Shown here one piece after another: positions 9,654-17,684 of a stretch of DNA of 64,000 nucleotides. Both the position numbers and the translations under genes were made by a program. Position 1 is the stretch's first letter. Each line of letters starts with the position of its first letter. Below the pieces are notes generated by a model. That model saw only the letters and a program-made list of their open reading frames with translations. It did not search any database and was not told the origin of the DNA. The DNA is from Microbacterium paraoxydans (lineage in GTDB: Bacteria > Actinomycetota > Actinomycetes > Actinomycetales > Microbacteriaceae). The stretch spans positions 820,786-884,785 of the forward strand of contig NZ_JAGTUK010000003.1 of NCBI RefSeq assembly GCF_018224615.1. Direction: 5' to 3'.

Positions 9654-10088
9654 TCAGTCCCCTTCCTGGTCGAGGATGTCCATGAGCGCATTCACCACGG
9701 GTGCCGGCACGCGCTCGGTGCGCAGCACGCGGCCGCCCGCCGCGGCGAGGTCCCGCGCCAGCACCCGGGCGAACACGAGCTCCAGCACCACCACCGCGGC
9801 CGAACGACCCGGATCGAGCTCGCCGGCCAACAGCTCCACGTCTTCCTCCCCCGCGAGACCGGAAGCGATCGGGGCGAACCCGGCGAGCCCGAGCTGCTCC
9901 GCATCGTCCTCCAGCTCGAGGATCTCGATCTCACCCGCCGGGCTCTTGCTGACGAACACGATGTCGAGGATGCGGATGACGCCGCTCTCGGCCACGTCCG
10001 CGAGCGCACGGAACGTGCCGGGGCCTGGCCGCTCACCCTCGAACCCCACCAGGTAGAGCTCGACGGGGCCGAACCGGAAATCGTTCAT
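9654..10088 (-). CDS. DUF6325 family protein
   Basis: 144 residues, acidic. The N-terminal FRFGPVELYLVGFEG and the segment SGVIRILDIVFVSK match the DUF6325 pattern as I know it. The family is found in actinobacteria, often beside SHOCT proteins, and has no known function. No transmembrane segment is clear. The ATG at 10088 has AGGAGAGG upstream and is preferred over the frame extension to 10115. First gene of the DUF6325-SHOCT-membrane-sulfatase-FGE operon. Confidence 0.82.
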   Translation of the reverse strand: MNDFRFGPVELYLVGFEGERPGPGTFRALADVAESGVIRILDIVFVSKSPAGEIEILELEDDAEQLGLAGFAPIASGLAGEEDVELLAGELDPGRSAAVVVLELVFARVLARDLAAAGGRVLRTERVPAPVVNALMDILDQEGD

Positions 10089-10160
10089 GGGGTGCCCTCT
10101 CCTCGCGCGGATCAACGCCCGTCATGCTCGCACCCCCGCCGGGCGGTGCTCTCCCCCGGG

Positions 10161-10177
10161 TCACCCGGTCGGGGTGA
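10161..10177. promoter_or_regulatory. TCACCC-N5-GGGTGA palindrome between divergent genes
   Basis: Perfect 6-bp arms around GGTCG in the 194-base gap between the DUF6325 operon and the PLDc_N/SHOCT gene. Several further GGTGA/TCACC copies lie within 60 bases. It resembles the palindromes at 13283, 21485 and 23222. Possible shared operator for both directions; the regulator is unknown. Confidence 0.4.
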
Positions 10178-10282
10178 GCGTCACCGCCGGGGACTCGCCC
10201 GGATGGGGTGACCACCGTGACGTCGGACGCGACGGGCCCTGCCACGATCGCCTCACCTGCTCATCAACGAAAGGGGTCCGAC

Positions 10283-10669
10283 GTGTCCTTCTGGGAAAGC
10301 TTCTGGGACATCATCTGGTGGTTCTTCTGGGTGTTCGTCTTCGTCTCCTACCTCATGGTGCTGTTCAACATCGTCGCCGACCTGTTCCGCGACCACGCAC
10401 TGAACGGCTGGTGGAAGGCCGTGTGGATCGTCTTCCTGATCTTCGTCCCATTCCTCACGGCGCTCATCTACCTGATCGCGCGCGGCCCCGGCATGGCGGA
10501 GCGCAGCGCGGCGGCGTACCGGCAGCAGCAGGATGCGGCCGACTCGTACATCCGCAGCGTGGCGGGCTCGAGCCCGACCGACGAGATCGAGAAGGCGGCG
10601 AAGTTGCGCGCGGCCGGGACGATCACCGACGAGGAGTTCGCGTCGATCAAGGCGCGCGCCCTCGCCTGA
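10283..10669 (+). CDS. PLDc_N / SHOCT membrane protein
   Basis: 128 residues. Two strongly hydrophobic, tryptophan-rich helices (WDIIWWFFWVFVFVSYLMVL and VWIVFLIFVPFLTALIYLIA) with an intervening loop resemble the cardiolipin-synthase-type PLDc_N module. The C-terminus is a SHOCT domain (LRAAGTITDEEFASIKARAL). I chose GTG 10283, with AAAGGGG seven bases upstream, over the longer ATG at 10208, which adds an implausible polar leader. It is divergent from the DUF6325-SHOCT-sulfatase operon and shares its SHOCT theme, so it may form a complex with those proteins (inferred). Confidence 0.85.
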   Translation: MSFWESFWDIIWWFFWVFVFVSYLMVLFNIVADLFRDHALNGWWKAVWIVFLIFVPFLTALIYLIARGPGMAERSAAAYRQQQDAADSYIRSVAGSSPTDEIEKAAKLRAAGTITDEEFASIKARALA

Positions 10670-10676
10670 CTCCGAG

Positions 10677-10710
10677 GAGCGGGTGCCGCCCGGTCCGGCG
10701 GCGCCCGCTC
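10677..10710. terminator. Stem-loop between convergent genes
   Basis: A 14-bp stem with one G-T wobble (GAGCGGGTGCCGCC at 10677-10690 against 10697-10710) and a 6-base loop, placed exactly between the PLDc_N/SHOCT gene and the LAL regulator that converges on it. No T tract. Likely bidirectional. Confidence 0.6.
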
Positions 10711-13231
10711 ACACCGTCGAGCGCACGGCCTCCCGGCGCGACGACACCCCCAGCTTGCGGTAGATCGCGCGCTGATGGGTTTTGACCGTGTTGATCGACA
10801 CCGACAGCTCACGCGCGATCTCGGGTAGCGTCCGCGCGGTCTGCAGCTGCTGGAACACCTCGCGCTCCCGCTCCGACAGTCGGTCGGCGAGCGAGCCGCC
10901 CGCATCCATCGCGAGGCAGCGGCCGATGAAGTCCTCGAATTGCGTGCCGAAGTGCACGTGCTCGTGCAGGAGCCGTCGCACCGCGACCTCCCGCGGTCCG
11001 AACAGCACGCGGATCCCCTCGCCGGACGCGACGGCGACGGCCGCCTCGCACAGTTCGTGCGCTTCCTCGTGACGCCCCGCATGGCGACGCATCACCGCCG
11101 CCGTGATGAGCGTGGAGGCCTTCACGTATGACACCTCGCCGTAGCCGCGCAGCGAGCGCAGCGTCTCCAGCGCCGCCGGGTACTCCTCGGCGCGGCGCAG
11201 CACACCGGCCAGCGCCACATTCACCAGGGGGAGGTCGGGACGCTGCACCGCGCGTCCCGCGATCCGGCGCGCGCGGTCCCCGCTGCCCACCGCCTCGTCG
11301 AGCAGTGCCACGGCCGACTCGCGCAGCGCCGCCCAGCTGAACCCGCGGATCACCTCCAGCGGGATCTCCTGCACCGCGATCGCCGCACGACGGCAGGCCG
11401 CCACGTCACCGGTCTCCGCGGCCGCGTACGCGATCATCATCCTGGCCAGCCCCGCGACCACACGATCGTTCTCGCCGTCGCCCCGCACCGCCGAGAACGC
11501 CGCGATCGCCTCCGCGCTGTCGCCCGACCAGTAGGCCACGAACCCGGATGCCGCCGCCGCGGTCCCTCCCGTCGGCGGGGCGTCGGCCGCGGTCGCGCCG
11601 ACGCGGGAGAGCGTGTGCCGCGCGTCCACGAACCGGCCGGCCCAGACCTGCCCGAACGCGAGCTGCGCCAGCGACCAGCGCACCCGCTCCAGGTCACCCG
11701 AGCGCTCGGCCTCGCGCGCCGCATCGGCGAAGTACTCCGCAGGCAGGCCCGGGTCGCCGCGGTGACGGATCTCGCTCCAGCCCAGCAGGTAGTCCAGTGC
11801 GGTCCGGTCCGCCAGCTCGACCGCCGACGCCTCGTGCAGCAGCGCGTGCACCCGCGCACTGGCCTCGACCACGTCGGCGCTCTCGTCCGCGAGCAGCAGC
11901 CGGGCGACGGGCACGACGGCCGACTCCTCCGCACTGTCGCCGGCCAGCAGCGCCTGCGCCCGTTGAAACAGCTCGCGGGCCACATGAGGCTCGCCGAGGG
12001 CATCGCACGCGCACGCGCGAACCAGCAGGAGGTGCGCATCGTCGGGGTCCTGCCGCAGCAGCTCGGTGGCGGCGCGCTCGACCTCGACCGCATCCCCGGC
12101 GACGACCAGTCCGAGCCAGCGCCGGGCGAGGATCTCGCGCGCGACGCCGGTGTCGCCCGCTCGCAGCGCGTGCCCGATCGCGGCGACCGGGTCGGGGTCG
12201 GCCAGCGTCACGGCGGCCCGACGGTGGACCTCGGCCAGCCGCTCCCTGTCGGCCGCCGCGATCTCTCCGCAACGGCGCGCGAACGTGCGGTGCCAGCGGT
12301 AGACCGGTCCGTGCGGTCCGTCGAACCGGTCGAGGAACAACCCGAGCCGCACGCAGGTCTCCAGCAGGTCGGCGGCGTCGTCGCGCAGCGTCACCGCCAC
12401 CGCGACCTCGGGCGTGAGCTCGGCGCACGCCGTCGTGTCCAGCACGAACCGTGCGACCTCGGGCGGCAGTGCGCCCAGCACGTGTTCGCGCACGTACTCC
12501 CCCAGGAAACTCGACGCACTCGGCGCGCCCCGCTCGGGACGGGCGCCGCCGATCATCATGAGCCGCACGGCGATGGGCCAGCCACCGGTCTCCTCGACGA
12601 TCGCGTCCGCCCCGAGACCGTCCCGCGCGGTCGGCGCCAGCTGCGCCACCTCGTCGTGCGTGAAGCTCAGCAGGTCAGCGCCGAGAAAACTCTCCGGTGC
12701 GGTCACGCGCTGGCGGCTCAGGGTCAGCTCGAGCAGCGTGGTCCCCACCAGCACCACCCGCAGTCCGTCCGGCGGCTGCTCGGTGAGCATGCCCAGCAGC
12801 CCGTCACGCCACCGCTCGCCCGCACGGTGTGCGTCGTCGACCACCAGGTGCACTCGTGCGGCGCGGTCGCCGAACACGCGACAGATCTCCTCATACGCGC
12901 GCTCCGGGTCTCCGAGCCCCGCTGACAGCTCACCCGCGTCGCCGGAGCTCGTCCGCAGCGCCTCCACCACGCCGCGCGTCAGCCGGCCGGGATCGACGTC
13001 GAACGGGCTCAGCGCCAGCCACGCCACCCGGTCGGTGGTCGCGGCCCACTGCGCCACGGCGGTGGTCTTGCCGAAACCGCAGGGCGCGCTCACCACGGTC
13101 ACGGCCGAGGCTGACACCGCCGCGCGCAGAGCCTGGGTGACCCGGTCACGTCGCAGCACACCGGGCTGCGGGGCCGGTGGCCGGAACCGCATGGCCGGCC
13201 CTGGACTCGCCAGACGTGCGGGGGACGACAT
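10709..13231 (-). CDS. Large LuxR-family ATPase regulator (LAL/MalT type)
   Basis: 840 residues. The N-terminal P-loop ATPase has Walker A APCGFGKTT (49-57) and a Walker B-like VHLVVDDAH. A long helical TPR-like middle section follows, and the last ~60 residues are a LuxR-type HTH (LSEREREVFQQLQ, then SINTVKTHQRAIYRKLG). Proteins of this class bind ATP and an inducer and then activate promoters. A GTG at 13240 is possible, but ATG 13231 follows TAGGGT by seven bases, suggesting a leaderless transcript. It is divergent from an AI-2E family gene with a palindrome between them. The inducer and targets are unknown. Confidence 0.92.
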   Translation of the reverse strand: MSSPARLASPGPAMRFRPPAPQPGVLRRDRVTQALRAAVSASAVTVVSAPCGFGKTTAVAQWAATTDRVAWLALSPFDVDPGRLTRGVVEALRTSSGDAGELSAGLGDPERAYEEICRVFGDRAARVHLVVDDAHRAGERWRDGLLGMLTEQPPDGLRVVLVGTTLLELTLSRQRVTAPESFLGADLLSFTHDEVAQLAPTARDGLGADAIVEETGGWPIAVRLMMIGGARPERGAPSASSFLGEYVREHVLGALPPEVARFVLDTTACAELTPEVAVAVTLRDDAADLLETCVRLGLFLDRFDGPHGPVYRWHRTFARRCGEIAAADRERLAEVHRRAAVTLADPDPVAAIGHALRAGDTGVAREILARRWLGLVVAGDAVEVERAATELLRQDPDDAHLLLVRACACDALGEPHVARELFQRAQALLAGDSAEESAVVPVARLLLADESADVVEASARVHALLHEASAVELADRTALDYLLGWSEIRHRGDPGLPAEYFADAAREAERSGDLERVRWSLAQLAFGQVWAGRFVDARHTLSRVGATAADAPPTGGTAAAASGFVAYWSGDSAEAIAAFSAVRGDGENDRVVAGLARMMIAYAAAETGDVAACRRAAIAVQEIPLEVIRGFSWAALRESAVALLDEAVGSGDRARRIAGRAVQRPDLPLVNVALAGVLRRAEEYPAALETLRSLRGYGEVSYVKASTLITAAVMRRHAGRHEEAHELCEAAVAVASGEGIRVLFGPREVAVRRLLHEHVHFGTQFEDFIGRCLAMDAGGSLADRLSEREREVFQQLQTARTLPEIARELSVSINTVKTHQRAIYRKLGVSSRREAVRSTV

Positions 13232-13238
13232 GGCAGTC

Positions 13239-13244
13239 ACCCTA
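13239..13244 (-). promoter_or_regulatory. Leaderless -10 box of the first LAL regulator
   Basis: TAGGGT on the minus strand, seven bases before ATG 13231, so transcription would begin at or next to the start codon. Confidence 0.55.
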
Positions 13245-13282
13245 GTGACGGCCGCGCGATGGCACGCTGGCGTCCCCGATTC

Positions 13283-13294
13283 TCACCCGGATGA
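13283..13294. promoter_or_regulatory. TCACCCGGATGA element between LAL regulator and AI-2E gene
   Basis: Lies in the middle of the 110-base divergent gap, inside a wider inverted repeat TTCTCA-N6-TGAGAA (13280-13297). The same 12-mer recurs at 21485 (opposite strand), and one with a single change at 23222. Confidence 0.5.
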
Positions 13295-13329
13295 GAACAC
13301 GCACGCGCGGTGCACGGAAGGGGGCGGGC

Positions 13330-13335
13330 TACGCT
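13330..13335 (+). promoter_or_regulatory. Leaderless -10 box of the AI-2E family gene
   Basis: TACGCT six bases before GTG 13342. No ribosome site is present at a useful distance, which fits a leaderless mRNA and decides the start. Confidence 0.6.
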
Positions 13336-13341
13336 GGCCGC

Positions 13342-14502
13342 GTGACCCGCTCCCCCGACTCCCCCGATCGCGCCACCGACCGCGCGCTGTCTCCCGCGCT
13401 GCACGTGCTGCTGGCTCTCGCCGCGGGCGCCGTGGCCCTCGCGGGCCTGTATGTGGCCCGTGACGTGTTCAGTCCGCTCGCTCTCGCGGTCGTGATCGTC
13501 GTCGTGTGCGATCCCGTGCGCAGGCCCCTCGCGCGGAAGGGCTGGCCGGCGTGGACCGGCTCGACCGCCGTGATCGTCGTGGCGATCGCGATCCTGGTGG
13601 CGATGGGCGCGCTGCTGGCCCTCGCCGGCACGCAGTTCGCCGGGCTGATCGGCGACCTTGCCGACGACGGCAGCCTGCGGCGGACGGCCGACGGCCTGGC
13701 GGCCCTGCTGCAGTCGCTGGGCATCGCCGACACCGCGACGGACGCCGCAGCCACCGCGCTCGACCCCGAGACGCTGCTCACCGCCGCGAGCCGGGTGGGC
13801 GGCACCGTAGTGAGCGTGGCGACCGCCCTGTTCTTCGTGTGCGCGTACATCGTGTTCCTCGCCGTCGACGCGGCCCGGTACCAGCGCGCGGGCGAGGTCT
13901 TCGGCGCCACCCGCCGCACGACGATCGAGCGCATCACACGCCTGAACCGCGGCGTGCGGCGCTACTTCGTCGTCAACGCGATCTTCGGCGCGATCGTCGC
14001 CGTGATCGACGGGCTCGCGCTGTGGTGGATGGGTGTCCCGGCGCCGCTGGTGTGGGCGATCCTCGCGTTCGTCACGAACTTCATCCCCAACATCGGGTTC
14101 GTGCTCGGTCTCATCCCGCCTGCCGTGCTCGCGCTCGTGGTCGGCGGGTGGCCGTTGCTGCTCGCCGTCGTCGCGGTGTACTGCGTGGTCAACGTCGTGC
14201 TGCAGGTGCTCGTGCAACCCAAGTTCGTCAGCGACGCCGTCGACCTGAGTCTCACGCTGAGCTTCTTCTCGGTCATCTTCTGGACGTTCGTGATCGGCCC
14301 GCTCGGGGCGATCCTGGCCGTGCCCCTCACGCTCTTCGTGCGCACTCTGGTGCTGGAGGGCGACCCCGGCAGCACCTGGCTGCGCTGGCTGTCCGGCGAC
14401 CGCACCGCCGTGCCGACCGCGGCCGCTCCGATGCGAGCGGAGCAGGACGCCGCCGACGCACTCGATCCCCCGCGAGATCACCCGGGGGATGTTGCCCGCT
14501 GA
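13342..14502 (+). CDS. AI-2E family transporter (YdiK/TqsA-like permease)
   Basis: 386 residues with about eight membrane helices and the family signature near the end (FVTNFIPNIGFVLGLIPPA; then VVNVVLQVLVQPKFVSDAV). Members export small signals or ions, and some act as Na+/H+ antiporters, so the substrate is open. GTG 13342 is chosen because it follows a TANNNT box by six bases and puts the first helix about 20 residues in. Downstream in the same direction lie a SulP transporter and two GAP proteins. A small hairpin (14465-14490) overlaps its 3' end. Confidence 0.88.
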   Translation: MTRSPDSPDRATDRALSPALHVLLALAAGAVALAGLYVARDVFSPLALAVVIVVVCDPVRRPLARKGWPAWTGSTAVIVVAIAILVAMGALLALAGTQFAGLIGDLADDGSLRRTADGLAALLQSLGIADTATDAAATALDPETLLTAASRVGGTVVSVATALFFVCAYIVFLAVDAARYQRAGEVFGATRRTTIERITRLNRGVRRYFVVNAIFGAIVAVIDGLALWWMGVPAPLVWAILAFVTNFIPNIGFVLGLIPPAVLALVVGGWPLLLAVVAVYCVVNVVLQVLVQPKFVSDAVDLSLTLSFFSVIFWTFVIGPLGAILAVPLTLFVRTLVLEGDPGSTWLRWLSGDRTAVPTAAAPMRAEQDAADALDPPRDHPGDVAR

Positions 14503-14574
14503 CCCTGGCGGCGGCGCCGGGCACAGTGGAAGAGTGGTCGCGCCGCGCTCCGCGTCGCGGACGAGGAGGTGGGC

Positions 14575-16245
14575 ATGCAGCGACCGCTCGCCGGGCTGAC
14601 CGCCCGCAACGCCCTCACCGAGGTCACGGCGGGTGTCACCCTGCTCGCGATCGCGATCCCCCTGAACATCGGGTATGCCCAGATCGCCGGGCTCCCCGCG
14701 ACCGCGGGCCTGTACGCCCTCATCGTCCCGACCGTCCTGTACGCGCTGGTCGTCTCGTCGCGACAGCTCGTGGCCTCGCCCGACGCTGCGGCGGCCGCGC
14801 TCGTCGCCTCGTCGGTCGGCGGACTCGCCGTGGCCGGCAGCGCCGACTACGCCACGCTCGCGCTCGCCCAGGCCGTGCTGTCCGGTCTGCTGTTCGGGTT
14901 GCTGGCGGTGTTCCGGCTCGGGTTCCTCGCCGACTTCCTGTCGAAGCCGATCCTGGTCGGCTTCGTCGGCGGCCTGGCACTCGACATCATGGTGAGCCAG
15001 ATCGCCAAGATGCTAGGCGTGAAGATCGACTCCGGCGGCGAGTTCCCGGAGAAGGTGGTCGGCCTGATCGGCGGACTGCCCACGCTCAACGGCTGGTCGC
15101 TGCTGATCGCCGCGGGTTCGGTCGCGGTGCTGCTGCTCGGGCGGGCCTTCCTGCGCGCCGTGCCGTGGGCACTCATCGTCCTGATCCTGACCACCGCGAT
15201 CGTGCTGGTCGCCGGACTCGACGACCGCGGGGTCGCCGTGCTGGGAAGCGTGCCCGCGGGTCCGCCCGCGCTGACCTGGCCCGTGCTCGACTGGACCACG
15301 TGGCTGGCGCTGGTGCCGTCCGCGATCGCGCTCACCCTGGTCACCACGGCGGAGGGCCTGCTGGTGTCGCGCTCCTATGCCGAGGCGCACGGGTACCCGT
15401 TCCGCGCCAACCGCGACCTGCTCGCGTTCGGCGTCGCCAACGTCGCGGCCGGTGCCCAGGGCAGCTTCGCGGTGGGCTCGTCCACCTCGCGGACCGCCGC
15501 GATGGACCAGGCGGGGTCGCGCACGCAGTTGCCCTCGCTCGTGCTCGCCGTCGGCACGCTGCTGCTGCTGCTGTTCGGGACGGCACTGCTGGAGGACATC
15601 CCCTCGCCGGCGATCGGCGCGATCGTGGGCGTCGCGATCATTCCGCTGCTGGGCGTCCGCTCGTTCCTCGACCTGTGGCGCAAGGACCGGTTCGAGTTCC
15701 TCATCGCCGCGGTGTGCTTCCTCGTGACCCTGCTCATCGGCTCGATCCCCGGCATCCTCGTCGCGTTCGTGCTGGCCCTGGTGAACCTCGCCAAGCGGGC
15801 GGCCTCCCCCGCGATCGATGTGCTGGAGGCCTCGGGCGACCCGGGTGAGTCGCTGCTGGACGACGCGCCGTCCGGGTCGACGACCGCTCCGGGGATCATC
15901 GTGGTGCGCCTGGCCGCGCCGCTGTTCTTCGCCAACGGCTCGGTGTTCACCTCGGCGGTGAAGGAGGCGATCCGCGCGGCGGGCGACGGCGCGGTGCAGC
16001 ACCTCGTGGTCGACATGGAAGCGGTGACGGATGTCGACGTGACGGGCGCGGAGTCGTTCGCCGCCCTCAAGCGCTGGCTCGCCGACCGCTCGATCTCGCT
16101 GTCGTTCAGCCGCGGCCGCGCGAACACGTGGCGGCGGATGGCGGAGCTCGACCTGCTCGATGGCGAGCCGCTGCACGCGACCAACCGTGCGGCGATCGCC
16201 GCGCTGACCGCGCCGGACTCGCTGCCGACGCCCGACGAGAGGTAG
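14575..16245 (+). CDS. SulP family anion transporter with STAS domain
   Basis: 556 residues. Begins with the SulP core (NALTEVTAGVTLLAIAIP, GYAQIAGLPATAGLYA), about 10-12 membrane helices, and ends in a cytoplasmic STAS domain (about 435-540). SulP proteins carry sulfate, bicarbonate or other anions. ATG 14575 has GAGGAGG at the right distance. It is the first of three genes with short gaps (GAP-family at +4 bases). Sulfate uptake or export would fit the sulfatase locus nearby, but the anion is not shown by sequence. Confidence 0.92.
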   Translation: MQRPLAGLTARNALTEVTAGVTLLAIAIPLNIGYAQIAGLPATAGLYALIVPTVLYALVVSSRQLVASPDAAAAALVASSVGGLAVAGSADYATLALAQAVLSGLLFGLLAVFRLGFLADFLSKPILVGFVGGLALDIMVSQIAKMLGVKIDSGGEFPEKVVGLIGGLPTLNGWSLLIAAGSVAVLLLGRAFLRAVPWALIVLILTTAIVLVAGLDDRGVAVLGSVPAGPPALTWPVLDWTTWLALVPSAIALTLVTTAEGLLVSRSYAEAHGYPFRANRDLLAFGVANVAAGAQGSFAVGSSTSRTAAMDQAGSRTQLPSLVLAVGTLLLLLFGTALLEDIPSPAIGAIVGVAIIPLLGVRSFLDLWRKDRFEFLIAAVCFLVTLLIGSIPGILVAFVLALVNLAKRAASPAIDVLEASGDPGESLLDDAPSGSTTAPGIIVVRLAAPLFFANGSVFTSAVKEAIRAAGDGAVQHLVVDMEAVTDVDVTGAESFAALKRWLADRSISLSFSRGRANTWRRMAELDLLDGEPLHATNRAAIAALTAPDSLPTPDER

Positions 16246-16249
16246 ACGC

Positions 16250-16921
16250 ATGGGTGCAGCCATCGGGGACACCCTCCCCCTCGCCCTGGGCATCGCGATC
16301 AGCCCGATCCCGATCATCGCGGCCATCCTGATGCTGCTGTCGCCGCGAGCCCGGGTGACCAGCGTCGGCTTCCTGCTCGGCTGGGTCCTCGGCATCGTCG
16401 TCGCCGTGAGCGCGTTCACGCTGCTCTCCACCGTCCTTCCCGAGGAGGACCCGGACGCCTCGCGACCCGTCCGCGGCACGGTGCAGCTGCTGCTGGGCGC
16501 CGGACTGCTCCTGCTCGCGGTGATGCAGTGGCGTGGCCGTCCCGGACCGGGCCGCGCTGCCCGCATGCCCGCCTGGATGCAGGCGATCGACACGATGCGG
16601 TTCCCGATGGCCCTCGGACTCGGGTTCCTGCTCTCCGCCGTGAACCCGAAGAACCTGCTCATGGCAGCGGGCGCAGGCGTGGACATCGGAGCGGCGGGGC
16701 TGGACGGCGGCGCCGTCGTGGTCGTGATTGCGGTGTTCACCGTGATCGCCGCGTCGACCGTGCTCGTCCCGGTGGTGGGCTACCTCGTGGCCGCTCAGCG
16801 CCTGCACGAACCACTCGATGCCCTGCGCGGATGGCTGGCGAGGGAGAACGCGGTCATCATGGCCGTGCTGCTCCTCGTGATCGGCGTGTCGATGATCGGC
16901 AAGGGCATCGCCGCGTTCTGA
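16250..16921 (+). CDS. GAP family membrane protein (Sap-like)
   Basis: 223 residues with six membrane helices. The opening LPLALGIAISPIPIIAAIL and the NPKNLLMAAGAG motif are typical of the GAP family, named for mycobacterial proteins needed to move glycopeptidolipids or sulfolipid precursors to the surface. It starts four bases after the SulP stop with GAGAGGT upstream, so it is translated with it. A second GAP gene follows. Function here is unknown; lipid or small-molecule export is a family-level guess. Confidence 0.88.
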   Translation: MGAAIGDTLPLALGIAISPIPIIAAILMLLSPRARVTSVGFLLGWVLGIVVAVSAFTLLSTVLPEEDPDASRPVRGTVQLLLGAGLLLLAVMQWRGRPGPGRAARMPAWMQAIDTMRFPMALGLGFLLSAVNPKNLLMAAGAGVDIGAAGLDGGAVVVVIAVFTVIAASTVLVPVVGYLVAAQRLHEPLDALRGWLARENAVIMAVLLLVIGVSMIGKGIAAF

Positions 16922-16953
16922 GCCGTTGCCCCGTCGCGGGAGGAGGTGATCGC

Positions 16954-17670
16954 ATGGGGCCGCTGATCGTGTCGCTGGCCCCCGTCGCGCTCGGCGTCGT
17001 GCTGAGCCCGCTCGCGATCATGGCGCTGGTCGCGGTGCTGTTGTCGGGGCGGGCGCGCGTCAACGGCGTCGCCTACCTGCTCGGCTGGCTCACCGGGCTC
17101 GGGGGCCTGGTGGCGCTGTTCCTGTGGGTGTTCCAGCGGGTCGAGGTGCACACCCACCGTGAGCCGCCGCTGTGGGTGCCGCTGCTGCGGCTGCTCCTCG
17201 GGCTGTTCCTGGTGCTCGCTGCGGTGTGGGTGTATCGCAAAGGCCGGGCCCGCATCGCCCAGATGGCCGCCGCCTCCACTCCGCGCGAGGTGGTCGCCGC
17301 CTCCCCGCAGTTGCCCGGCTGGCTGCACTCGGTGGCGTCGTTCCGTCCCGGTCGCACGTTCCTGCTCGGCCTCGGGCTGTTCGTGCTCAACCCGGTCGAC
17401 GCGTCCTGCGCGATCATCGCAGCGCTCGACATCTCGCTCGCCGACGTCAGCGGCACGACCGCGTTCTGGGTCGCGGTCGTGTTCGTCGCGATCGGCGCCC
17501 TCCCCATCGCGGCGCCCGTGGTGTTCGTCGTGGCCCGGGGCGGGGCAGCCGAGCCGCTGCTCAACCGCGCGCGGTCCTGGATCTCCGGCAACACGCACGT
17601 GCTCAATGCCGCGATGCTGCTCGTGATCGGGGTGCTTCAGCTCGACAAGGCCCTCGGCGCGCTGCTCTGA
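16954..17670 (+). CDS. GAP family membrane protein (second copy)
   Basis: 238 residues, six helices, with the same family marks as the preceding gene (LAPVALGVVLSPLAIMALV at the start, LFVLNPVDASCAIIAALD in the middle). ATG 16954 has GGAGGAGGTGATCGC. A longer frame upstream overlaps the first GAP gene and is not credible. The pair could form a heteromer. It ends 14 bases before the convergent second LAL regulator. Confidence 0.87.
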   Translation: MGPLIVSLAPVALGVVLSPLAIMALVAVLLSGRARVNGVAYLLGWLTGLGGLVALFLWVFQRVEVHTHREPPLWVPLLRLLLGLFLVLAAVWVYRKGRARIAQMAAASTPREVVAASPQLPGWLHSVASFRPGRTFLLGLGLFVLNPVDASCAIIAALDISLADVSGTTAFWVAVVFVAIGALPIAAPVVFVVARGGAAEPLLNRARSWISGNTHVLNAAMLLVIGVLQLDKALGALL

Positions 17671-17684
17671 CCGGCGACCTCCCT

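Noticed and set aside
14465..14490. Terminator at the end of the AI-2E gene
   Set aside because: A 7-bp stem inside the coding end with no T tract, and the SulP gene follows in the same direction; not strong enough to list as a terminator.
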